NCBI GenBank assembly: GCA_001302245.1
Contig: LGYU01000017.1
Location: 1-33,086, forward strand
From: Chitinophagaceae bacterium PMP191F
GTDB lineage: Bacteria; Bacteroidota; Bacteroidia; Chitinophagales; Chitinophagaceae
DNA: 33,086 bases
Direction of reading: 5' to 3'
The translations under genes were made by a program, and so were the position numbers. Below are positions 8,465 to 16,560 of this stretch, piece by piece (position 1 is the stretch's first letter; each line of letters starts with the position of its first letter). The notes under the pieces were generated by a model. It saw only the letters and a program-made list of their open reading frames with translations. It had not been told where the DNA came from and did not search any database.

Positions 8465-9958
8465 ATGCGTACCGGATATACATATTTATTTTTGAGCCTG
8501 CTGCTGCTTACAGGGATCAGTTCCTGTAAAAAATGGGCCGATCTGAAACCTGCAGATGGTATTATCAGCGATAATTACTGGAAAACCAAAGAACAGGTAC
8601 AGGCTGCTGTAATAGGTTGTTATGCTTCCTTACTGGCAGATCCTGCCGGCACTAAAACTGCATTGCCTGAGCTTTTCTTTCTGTGGGGTGAACTGCGTGC
8701 CGACATGCTGGCCAGTACACAGGGTACCACAGTAGATGAAATGGCTATCATGAATGTCAATGCAGTACCCAGTAATGCCCTCACAGACTGGAGTGCGGTA
8801 TACCGCACCATCAACTACTGCAATATTGTAATTGACTATGCACCCAAAGTGCTGGAGAACGATAACACGTTTACCAAAGAGGCATTGAATGCGTATCTGT
8901 CCGAAGCAAAAGCGTTGAGAGCGCTTATGTACTTTTACCTGGTGCGTACGTTTGGAGAAGTGCCTTTAAAACTGACTTCCACTACCAACGATAATGAGAT
9001 CGTTGCCATTCCTAAAAGTACCAAAGATGTTGTACTGACACAGATACTGAAAGATCTTGAAGAAGCTGAATCCGGAGCTGTACTGACCTATGGCATACAA
9101 TCGTACGACAAAGGAAGAGTTACACGCTATACTGTAAATACCATACAGGCCGATGTATACCTGTGGATGGATAAATATGAAGATTGTTTAAAAGCCTGCA
9201 ATAAAGTAATTGACTCCAAGAAATTCGGTCTGCTGGCTGCCAGCACGGCCTGGTTCACAGACCTGTTCCGTACAGGCAACTCTACCGAAAGTGTTTTTGA
9301 ACTACAGTACAGTTCACAAAAACTGAATACGTTCTACAACATGTTTGCTATCAGCAGTAAACGATTCCTGGCGGCCAATCGTGTAATGGACCTGGTATAT
9401 GGTGTAGATGAAAGCAGTGGTATAAAAGATATACGTGCTGCCGGTTCAGCAGTGCGCGCTGAAGATAACCTGATCTGGAAATATGTTGGCAAGAACGGAA
9501 CCGATCTTATTGCATCCGGCGACTCCTATACACACTGGTTTGTGTATCGTTATCCTGATGTATTACTGATGAAGGCTGAAGCACTGGCAGAGCTTAACCG
9601 TGGCAGCGAAGCACTGGAGCTGATCCAGGTGATCCGCAACCGTGCACATGCCCTGGCTGCTACCAACAACAATCCTGATCCTGCCAACAAGGAAGATGTA
9701 GCGCTTTTTGTACTGGAAGAAAGGGCCCGCGAATTTATGTTTGAAGGAAAAAGATGGTTTGATGTATTGCGCTATGTAAAACGCAACAACTATGCACGTA
9801 TCAATTACCTGATGGACATGATCTCCAACGTTGTGCCGGCTAACATGATCAAAACGGCACAGGCAAAGCTGAGAGATGCCAACAGTAATTATTTACCCAT
9901 TTACCAATACGAGTTACAGACCAACAAAAACCTGGTTCAAAACCCTTTCTATAAATAG
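8465..9958 (+). CDS. SusD/RagB-family glycan-binding lipoprotein (first)
   Basis: This 497-residue outer-membrane lipoprotein has a signal ending ISSC with Cys21, followed by KKWADLKPADG. The N-terminal part contains the SusD-type stretch SDNYWKTKEQVQAAVIGCYA, and the middle has TPR-like helices around YLSEAKALRALMYFYLVRTF. The C-terminal third carries the family hallmark LLMKAEALAELN and then LEERAREFMFEGKRWFDVLR. SusD proteins sit over the SusC barrel as a hinged lid and bind the polysaccharide at the surface. It follows the first SusC gene by 21 bases and precedes a FAS1 gene by 23 bases, so the four appear co-transcribed. The ligand is inferred from the two downstream pectate lyases. Confidence 0.94.
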   Translation: MRTGYTYLFLSLLLLTGISSCKKWADLKPADGIISDNYWKTKEQVQAAVIGCYASLLADPAGTKTALPELFFLWGELRADMLASTQGTTVDEMAIMNVNAVPSNALTDWSAVYRTINYCNIVIDYAPKVLENDNTFTKEALNAYLSEAKALRALMYFYLVRTFGEVPLKLTSTTNDNEIVAIPKSTKDVVLTQILKDLEEAESGAVLTYGIQSYDKGRVTRYTVNTIQADVYLWMDKYEDCLKACNKVIDSKKFGLLAASTAWFTDLFRTGNSTESVFELQYSSQKLNTFYNMFAISSKRFLAANRVMDLVYGVDESSGIKDIRAAGSAVRAEDNLIWKYVGKNGTDLIASGDSYTHWFVYRYPDVLLMKAEALAELNRGSEALELIQVIRNRAHALAATNNNPDPANKEDVALFVLEERAREFMFEGKRWFDVLRYVKRNNYARINYLMDMISNVVPANMIKTAQAKLRDANSNYLPIYQYELQTNKNLVQNPFYK

Positions 9959-9981
9959 GAACGATTTAAAATGCGCTTGTT

Positions 9982-11685
9982 ATGAAAGTATACAGATTTA
10001 TTGCCATAGTAGCTGTACTGTTTCTGATAACAGTACTGGCAACGCAATGCCGTAAGCTGAATATTAAAGAAACCACCAGCGAAGATCCGAATATACTGGA
10101 GTACCTGCAAAAAGACAGTACCGGTGTGTATACCAACCTGGTTGCTATGATCAACAAGGTTAACTACGGTTCTTTCCTGAATGCTTATGGCACGTACACA
10201 TTGTTTGCACCCACCAATACGGCGATTGCTGCCTACCTGCAGAAAATAGGGAAATCTTCTGTAGATCAGTTAACACCGGAAGAAATTAAGAACATTCTTA
10301 ATTTCCACATACTGGAAGAAAGAGTACTGACTTCCGACTTCAATGATGGTAAACTCAATACCATTACCATGTACGGTCAGTTCCTGGTAACAGGTGTGGT
10401 AAATAAAGAGGGCAGTTCATACTTTGTAGTGAACAGGCAGGCAACCGTTACCACATCCAATATACAGCTGGGCAATGGTGTAATACAGGTTATTGACCAG
10501 GTATTGGTACCTACTACAAAAACCATTGCAAAGTTGCTGGAAGAAGATACCAACTATTCCATATTTACCCAGGCATTAAAAGAAACCGGTTTGTATGATA
10601 CGCTGAACAAAAGCAATGCAGCCGCTTCAAAATCATGGTACACACTGCTGGCTGAAACCAACAGTGCCCTGAGCGATTCGGGTTTTACCACTTATGCAAA
10701 ACTGAAAAGCAAATATTGTAACACCGGCGATCCTAAAAATCCTTTAGACAGTCTGCACCTGTACGTGGCATACCATATTCTGCCCGACGTAAAATACCTG
10801 GCTGATATTGTAATGTTAGGTTCGCATGCTACACTGGCTCCGCTGGAAGTAATTACAGATAAACTGGTGAGCAGCAAACTGCTGATCAACGATGATGAAT
10901 ATTCCACCATTGATGGCACTGTACACGAAAAGGGTATTGAACTGGATCAGAACAACAGTGATATCTCTGCCACCAATGGAGTAGTGCACCGCGCGCTGGC
11001 TCATATTCCTTTAAAGATCAGGAAACCTTTTCCTGTATACTGGGATCTGTGTGCCACAGTACCTGAGCTCACCCGTCTCAGCAGTATTTACCGTAAAAAA
11101 ACATACCTGTTCGATTATGGTGATGGCAATACACTGGCTGATGTAAAATGGGAAAAAAGCTGTCTGAAATACCGTACCGGTGTAACCGGTTACCTGGGCG
11201 ATTACTGGCAGCTTGGTTTTGGTACCAGCAGCAGTAACACCGACAACCTGGGTACCTGTTCTTCCAACAGTTGGATTGAATTTACCACACCATTGCTGGT
11301 AAAAGGAAAATATAAAGTGTGGGTAGGCTATTTTACACAAAACACCGGTAAAGTAGTGAATGTGCAAACACTGTTTGATTCTGTACCGTTGACCAGTGCA
11401 TTGATCCAGTTCCACCAGAAAATATCTTCTGTAAGTGTGTCTGATGAAGCTACACTGGAAGCGCTGGGTTGGAAATGGTGGGCTGGTGTAAGTAAAAAAT
11501 CAGGTTCTACACCTGCACGTATGGTGGGTATAGTAGATGTTGCTGCAACCGGCAGGCATAAAATACGTTTTGAACTGGTGTCTGGCAGCAACTCAGATTG
11601 TAACCTTGATATGGTACATTTTATCCCACTAGGTATGAACCAGACCAGTCCACGCTTTAATCCTGATGGTACGATAGAATATTAG
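9982..11685 (+). CDS. FAS1-domain lipoprotein with C-terminal beta-sandwich-like domain (second FAS1 protein)
   Basis: The 567-residue protein starts with a lipoprotein signal ending ATQC (Cys23) followed by RKL; as in the first FAS1 protein, the -1 residue is Gln. FAS1 domain 1 spans about 36-180 (YTLFAPTNTAIAAYL near 71, NFHILEERV, closing VIQVIDQVLVP). FAS1 domain 2 is about 180-345 (FTQALKETGLYDTL, AYHILPDVKYL, closing NGVVHRALAHIP). Residues 350-567 form a different Trp/Tyr/Gly-rich domain with alternating strands (WIEFTTPLLVKGKYKVWVGY; CNLDMVHFIPL near the end), which looks like a carbohydrate-binding-type beta-sandwich, though I do not recognise the family with certainty. It lies between the first SusD and a third FAS1 gene. 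An accessory surface glycan-binding role (SusE/F-like position) is inferred. Confidence 0.83.
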   Translation: MKVYRFIAIVAVLFLITVLATQCRKLNIKETTSEDPNILEYLQKDSTGVYTNLVAMINKVNYGSFLNAYGTYTLFAPTNTAIAAYLQKIGKSSVDQLTPEEIKNILNFHILEERVLTSDFNDGKLNTITMYGQFLVTGVVNKEGSSYFVVNRQATVTTSNIQLGNGVIQVIDQVLVPTTKTIAKLLEEDTNYSIFTQALKETGLYDTLNKSNAAASKSWYTLLAETNSALSDSGFTTYAKLKSKYCNTGDPKNPLDSLHLYVAYHILPDVKYLADIVMLGSHATLAPLEVITDKLVSSKLLINDDEYSTIDGTVHEKGIELDQNNSDISATNGVVHRALAHIPLKIRKPFPVYWDLCATVPELTRLSSIYRKKTYLFDYGDGNTLADVKWEKSCLKYRTGVTGYLGDYWQLGFGTSSSNTDNLGTCSSNSWIEFTTPLLVKGKYKVWVGYFTQNTGKVVNVQTLFDSVPLTSALIQFHQKISSVSVSDEATLEALGWKWWAGVSKKSGSTPARMVGIVDVAATGRHKIRFELVSGSNSDCNLDMVHFIPLGMNQTSPRFNPDGTIEY

Positions 11686-11713
11686 AACAATTACTGTAAA
11701 CGATGAAAATACC

Positions 11714-11754
11714 GGCGGTTGCAGCCATGCTGCATCGGTATAGCTGCAACTGCC
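11714..11754 (+). repeat. 11-bp inverted repeat between the two adjacent FAS1 genes
   Basis: GGCGGTTGCAG (11714-11724) pairs with CTGCAACTGCC (11744-11754) with one G-T pair, followed by TTTCTC. A smaller GCAGC-CAT-GCTGC hairpin (11721-11733) competes with it. It may be an RNA-processing or partial termination site that sets relative expression. Its presence argues that translation of the next gene starts downstream of it. Confidence 0.6.
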
Positions 11755-11778
11755 TTTCTCATGATAAATTACTTACGC

Positions 11779-13317
11779 ATGCGCTTCACGAAAAATTCTG
11801 TATGGTTATTGCTGGTGCTGGTAGCAAGCTGGCCGGCCTGTAAAAAATGGGATAACCACGTTGCCGCCAATGAGGAAGTTCTGAATGAAAGCCTGATGCA
11901 GCAGATCAATAGTCGCGCTGAATTGAGCACATTCAGCAGTTACCTGGTAAAAACAGGACTGGATAAACTGATGGAGTCATCCAGGAACTATACAGTATGG
12001 GCGCCTAACAACGATGCCCTGAAAAGCCTGGCCAGTGAAGTAGTAAATGACACTGCAAAACTGAGAGCCTTTTTACAGAATCATATTGCCGCACAATTAA
12101 TGTACACACGCATGGCTGTAGACTCTGTACGTATATCCGTACTGAACGGGAAACGGATCTGGTGCTATGGTAAAAAATTCAGCGACGCCAATATTACACA
12201 AGCCGACGTGTATGTGAAGAATGGTGTATTGAACGTGGTAGATAAAATTGTACTGCCATTACAGAATATATGGCAATATATACAATCCACCACGGCCACC
12301 TACCAGCAGAATGATTATGTAAACTCGTTGCTGTATATGTACCAGGATGTTACAAAGGCAGAGCTGGACAGCATCAATCCCATAACAGGTTTACCGGTTT
12401 ATAAACCCGGAACCGGTATGGTGGAAGGGAATTATTTCCGTGAAAAAGTATACGATGTAGGCAATGAAGACAGCCTGTATACCTATATCATTTTCACCAA
12501 CACTGCTTTTACAAGTGAAGTGAACAAACAGAAACCTTATTTTAAGAGCACAGATGCAGCCATTACCACCGGCAATGCATCCTGGAACGTGGTAAAAGAT
12601 CTTGCAGTAAAGGGTGTATATACACCGGCACAATTACCGGCTACACTGCTGTCTAAATTCAATGTACATGTACCACTGGCAACGGCTGCTATAACAGCAT
12701 CCTACCCCATGAGCAATGGTATTGTATATGTTGTAAATGCAGCCGCCACTGCTATGGAGGAAAAGATACCGGTAACGATTGTACAGGGTGAAGATCCTTA
12801 CGCTTTCAAATCATACGAAGACAAATACATTACCAAAATATTCTACAGGCAAAGAATGAACCCGGTTACCGGAGTTTCTTTCAAAGATATCTATCTCAAC
12901 CTGGGATCAAGCGGTGCTAAATATTATGTTGACTACAACAGCAACCAGTTGTATACTACCAAATACAAAGTGTATTGGGTGGCACTGAACGATAAAACAA
13001 TTTCAGGACAAGGTGATGATGCATACGGTACAGATTCAACCCTGCAACAGATATTACAGATAGGACAGATTGTAAGTGATACCCTGCAACAGGATTTTAA
13101 TGTGCAGAAGGCTGTAGCACCGCTAACCTATACAGAAATATACCTGGGTGAGTATACCAATGCCAGCTACAATGCTCTGATCACTTCCATGAGCAGTAAT
13201 AAGAGTGCGATCACAGCAGCCAGTCGCCGTTTGCGTTTGCTGGCTCCAACCACGCTGACAACGGGCATACCATACAACCTTACCCTGGATTATATAAAAC
13301 TGGTACCCGTGTTCTGA
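11779..13317 (+). CDS. FAS1-domain lipoprotein with C-terminal beta-rich domain (third FAS1 protein)
   Basis: The start at 11779 is preferred over the ATGs at 11719 and 11761. Only this start puts a lipoprotein signal at the very N-terminus (MRFTKN, a hydrophobic core, then WPAC-KKWDN with Cys21), and 11719 lies inside a hairpin. The resulting 512-residue protein has one clear FAS1 domain at about 30-165 (YTVWAPNNDALKSL near 71, QNHIAAQLM, closing NGVLNVVDKIVLP), a more diverged second one to about 330 (IIFTNTAF, NGIVYVVNA), and a C-terminal beta-rich domain (about 335-512) with KYKVYWVALND and a terminal LTLDYIKLVPVF that parallels the end of the preceding protein. It sits 38 bases before the second SusC gene. 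A surface accessory binding role is inferred from position and lipidation; no enzyme motif is seen. Confidence 0.82.
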   Translation: MRFTKNSVWLLLVLVASWPACKKWDNHVAANEEVLNESLMQQINSRAELSTFSSYLVKTGLDKLMESSRNYTVWAPNNDALKSLASEVVNDTAKLRAFLQNHIAAQLMYTRMAVDSVRISVLNGKRIWCYGKKFSDANITQADVYVKNGVLNVVDKIVLPLQNIWQYIQSTTATYQQNDYVNSLLYMYQDVTKAELDSINPITGLPVYKPGTGMVEGNYFREKVYDVGNEDSLYTYIIFTNTAFTSEVNKQKPYFKSTDAAITTGNASWNVVKDLAVKGVYTPAQLPATLLSKFNVHVPLATAAITASYPMSNGIVYVVNAAATAMEEKIPVTIVQGEDPYAFKSYEDKYITKIFYRQRMNPVTGVSFKDIYLNLGSSGAKYYVDYNSNQLYTTKYKVYWVALNDKTISGQGDDAYGTDSTLQQILQIGQIVSDTLQQDFNVQKAVAPLTYTEIYLGEYTNASYNALITSMSSNKSAITAASRRLRLLAPTTLTTGIPYNLTLDYIKLVPVF

Positions 13318-13355
13318 TGAAACAGAAAAAAGAAAAATAACCACGACTATTAACA

Positions 13356-16300
13356 ATGCGGATAAAAAAGAATTTCATGTTCAGGATAAAAGCATTGCCG
13401 GCAGTATTGTTATTGCTGCTGGTGACCACTGCGGTACAGGCAAGACAGAAAGCACCGGCTGAAACAACAAAAACAGTTACCGGTAATGTGCGTGATGCCG
13501 CAACAGGCAAACCAATGACCGGAGCCAGGGTCAGTTATGGGAAACTGTATGCTGCTATCAGTGATAGTGCCGGTAAGTTTTCAATGAAAGTACCTGACTA
13601 TAATGTAGTGATACGCATTGATGCAGATGGATATGAAACAAAAGAGCAGGAGTTGCGCGGACTAGCCACAGTAAATATTGCATTGTATATAAATGGATAC
13701 AATACATTTAGTGATGATATCACAATGCCATCGGGCATTACAACCAGCAGGCAGCTTGTTGGCGCAGCGGGCGGCGTACAGACTTCCGGCAACTGGAATG
13801 CCATTGCTGATGCCCCGGATGCATGGTTGCAGGGCAAAGTGGCCGGTCTGCAGGCTACACGCCGTTCCGGCACAGCCGGTACTGGCGCTGAACTGCTGAT
13901 ACGCGGATTGAATTCGCTGTATGCAACCAATCAGCCGCTGGTAGTGGTGGATGGTGCTATTTTCGATATCGCAACTTATGGCAATACCATGCTGAGCGGT
14001 TTCTACACCAACCCGCTGGCTTATATTGATATCAAAGACATTGATAACATTACTGTGATCAAAGATGGCAGCAGTTTATATGGTACCAAAGGAAGCAATG
14101 GTGTTATTCTGATCACAACAGCAAGGGCACGCCAGGAAGCCACGCGTATTGAAGCCGGGTTATTTGGCGGTATCAACTTTTCGCCATCACGTTTGCCGGT
14201 GATGGATGCAGCCGGTTACCGTACTTACCTGTCTGAAATGCTGCAATCAAAAGGATTGTCGCCCAAAGATGTTGACGCGCTGCCTTACATGAACGATAAT
14301 AAGAACAATCCTGACTATTACAGGAACCATTACGACAACAACTGGCAGGATAAGGTTTTCAGGAACAGCTCTTTTCAAAATGCTTACCTGAAAATTACCG
14401 GTGGTGACAATATTGCGAAATACGCGTTGTCTATGGGATACCTGGGTAATAACGGTGTTGTTTCCAATACAGGTCTTACACGTATCAACATGCGTTTCAA
14501 TGCCGACCTGAACCTCAGCACCCGGTTAACTGCGGGTGCTAACCTGAGTGTTACCAAAAATGAACAGAAACTGAAGAGCCTGGGTATTAACAATGCTGTG
14601 AACCCTATTTACGCAGCACTGGTGAAAGCGCCCTTTTTTGCTGCCAACCAGGTAGCAGATAATGGAATTGAGTCGCCCGCTTTGGCAAACAAGGATACTT
14701 TCAATGTCAGCAACCCGGTTGCTATTATCCGCAATGCACAGGCTACCAGTAAAAACTATCGCTGGTCTGTGGGTGTGAACTTTAAATACAAATTGACCAG
14801 TGAGCTTTCTGTGAGCACATTGTTCAACCTGGTAAAAGACGAAGTAAGAGAAGCATTCTTTATTCCGCAGAATGGTATTGTAGGCGACACGTTGAGCAAT
14901 GCCATTGTGAAAAACCGTTCAGGAAACCAGGTGATCCGTTACAATGGTTTTTACAACGATACCCGTTTGTCATTTGATAAAATATACAAACGTATTCACC
15001 GTCTTTCGGCCAGTGTAGGTGTGCGCTACAATACCATCTCTTCTGAAGTGGATTATGGATTAGGATATAACTCAGCTACTGATGAATTTACCGGTGTAGG
15101 ATATGGTTTGAACAACCTGCGTGTAATTGGTGGTAGCCTGGGACAGTCGAAATGGCTAAGTACTTACTTCAGCGCAGACTATAACTATCGCAGCAAATAT
15201 TTCCTGTCACTGAATATTGCATCAGACGCTTCTTCCAAATTTGGCGACAATATAACTGAAGGCAGCCTGTTACGTTGGGGAAATAACAGCTACCCGCTGA
15301 TGTCTTCACTGGCTGCAGCGTGGGTAATATCATCAGAGTCATTTATGGCAAAACAATCCTGGCTCAGCCTGTTAAAGCTGCGTGCTTCAGCAGGACAGTC
15401 GGGCAATGAAGATATCGGCAACTTTACTGCACGTAAATATTATGTTTCTCAGAACCTGATGGGTATACAGGGGCTTGTATATGGCAATCCCGGTAATCCT
15501 TCACTGCAATGGGAAACTGTTACCAAACTCAATGCAGGTGTTGATGTATCCGTATTGAATGAAAGACTGAACCTGAGTGTGGATGTATTCCGCAACAAAA
15601 CCGGCAATATGATCGTGTACCAGCCTGCACCCGGTGCCAGCGGTTTCAACTACACGGTTACCAATTCCGGTGCTATGAAAACCAATGGCTGGGAATTATC
15701 AGTGAACGGACGTGTATTGAATCAGAAAAACCTGAAATGGGATGTAGGGGTGCTGGTAAGTCATTATAAAACCATTGTTACCCAATTGCCCGTATCAAGC
15801 ATTCTTACAAACTATGCAGACGGAACAATGATCACCACAGCAGGTGCAGCGCCCAATGCATTTTACGGATATAAAACAAACGGTGTATTCACCTCCGACG
15901 CAGAAGCTGCTGCATCCGGCTTATCCAATAAGAAATCAGACGGTACAGCTACTGCATTTGCCGGTGGTGACATGAGGTTTATTGACCATAACAATGATCA
16001 TATAATAGATGAGAACGACCGCCAGGTGATCGGCAACCCCAATCCTGATTATACTGGTGCAATCACTTCTGCAGTAAGCTGGAAAAACTGGACATTGAAC
16101 GTGTTATTCACCTTCTCACAGGGAAATGATATTTATAACTACGCTCGCCGTCAGCTTGAATCAATGAGTGGTTATGCTAACCAGACAGGTGCCGTGATCA
16201 ACAGGTGGAGAACAAACGGACAGGTAACCAACATGCCCAGGGCTGCCTGGGGCGATCCTGCAGGCAACAGCCGTTTCAGCGATCGCTGGATTGAAGATGG

Positions 16301-16532
16301 TTCATACCTGCGCTTAAGAACAGTTTCCATTGCCTATGCATGGCCATTGAAACAAAGCTTTTTGAGAGATCTGGTAATTTTTGCCAGCGGCAATAACATA
16401 TTCACGCTTACAAAATACAAAGGATACGATCCTGAGTTCAGTGCTGGTTCCGGGCCCTTTACACAGGGCGTAGATGTAATGCTGGAACCACAGCACCGTT
16501 CATTGCAGGTGGGAGTAAAACTGGGTCTGTAA
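13356..16532 (+). CDS. SusC/RagA-family TonB-dependent outer-membrane transporter (second)
   Basis: This 1058-residue transporter has a signal peptide (cleavage near VQA-RQK), a CarboxypepD_reg-like domain (about 38-112: VTGNVRDAATGKPMTGARVS), a plug domain (about 140-255: WLQGKVAGLQATRR, LLIRGLNSLY, QPLVVVDGAIFD, GSSLYGTKGSNGVILITTAR) and a long beta-barrel. The usual SusC stretch with the DEVVVVG-type TonB box is missing at its expected place (111-130), which instead reads YINGYNTFSDDITMPSGITT. An alternative ATG at residue 8 (13377) would give a shorter signal. It is only distantly similar to the first SusC, so the two pairs probably take up different pectic fragments or chain lengths. It is followed by its SusD partner after 28 bases. 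Confidence 0.93.
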   Translation: MRIKKNFMFRIKALPAVLLLLLVTTAVQARQKAPAETTKTVTGNVRDAATGKPMTGARVSYGKLYAAISDSAGKFSMKVPDYNVVIRIDADGYETKEQELRGLATVNIALYINGYNTFSDDITMPSGITTSRQLVGAAGGVQTSGNWNAIADAPDAWLQGKVAGLQATRRSGTAGTGAELLIRGLNSLYATNQPLVVVDGAIFDIATYGNTMLSGFYTNPLAYIDIKDIDNITVIKDGSSLYGTKGSNGVILITTARARQEATRIEAGLFGGINFSPSRLPVMDAAGYRTYLSEMLQSKGLSPKDVDALPYMNDNKNNPDYYRNHYDNNWQDKVFRNSSFQNAYLKITGGDNIAKYALSMGYLGNNGVVSNTGLTRINMRFNADLNLSTRLTAGANLSVTKNEQKLKSLGINNAVNPIYAALVKAPFFAANQVADNGIESPALANKDTFNVSNPVAIIRNAQATSKNYRWSVGVNFKYKLTSELSVSTLFNLVKDEVREAFFIPQNGIVGDTLSNAIVKNRSGNQVIRYNGFYNDTRLSFDKIYKRIHRLSASVGVRYNTISSEVDYGLGYNSATDEFTGVGYGLNNLRVIGGSLGQSKWLSTYFSADYNYRSKYFLSLNIASDASSKFGDNITEGSLLRWGNNSYPLMSSLAAAWVISSESFMAKQSWLSLLKLRASAGQSGNEDIGNFTARKYYVSQNLMGIQGLVYGNPGNPSLQWETVTKLNAGVDVSVLNERLNLSVDVFRNKTGNMIVYQPAPGASGFNYTVTNSGAMKTNGWELSVNGRVLNQKNLKWDVGVLVSHYKTIVTQLPVSSILTNYADGTMITTAGAAPNAFYGYKTNGVFTSDAEAAASGLSNKKSDGTATAFAGGDMRFIDHNNDHIIDENDRQVIGNPNPDYTGAITSAVSWKNWTLNVLFTFSQGNDIYNYARRQLESMSGYANQTGAVINRWRTNGQVTNMPRAAWGDPAGNSRFSDRWIEDGSYLRLRTVSIAYAWPLKQSFLRDLVIFASGNNIFTLTKYKGYDPEFSAGSGPFTQGVDVMLEPQHRSLQVGVKLGL

Positions 16533-16560
16533 TTAATAAATATCACAATTGTTATCTGAT

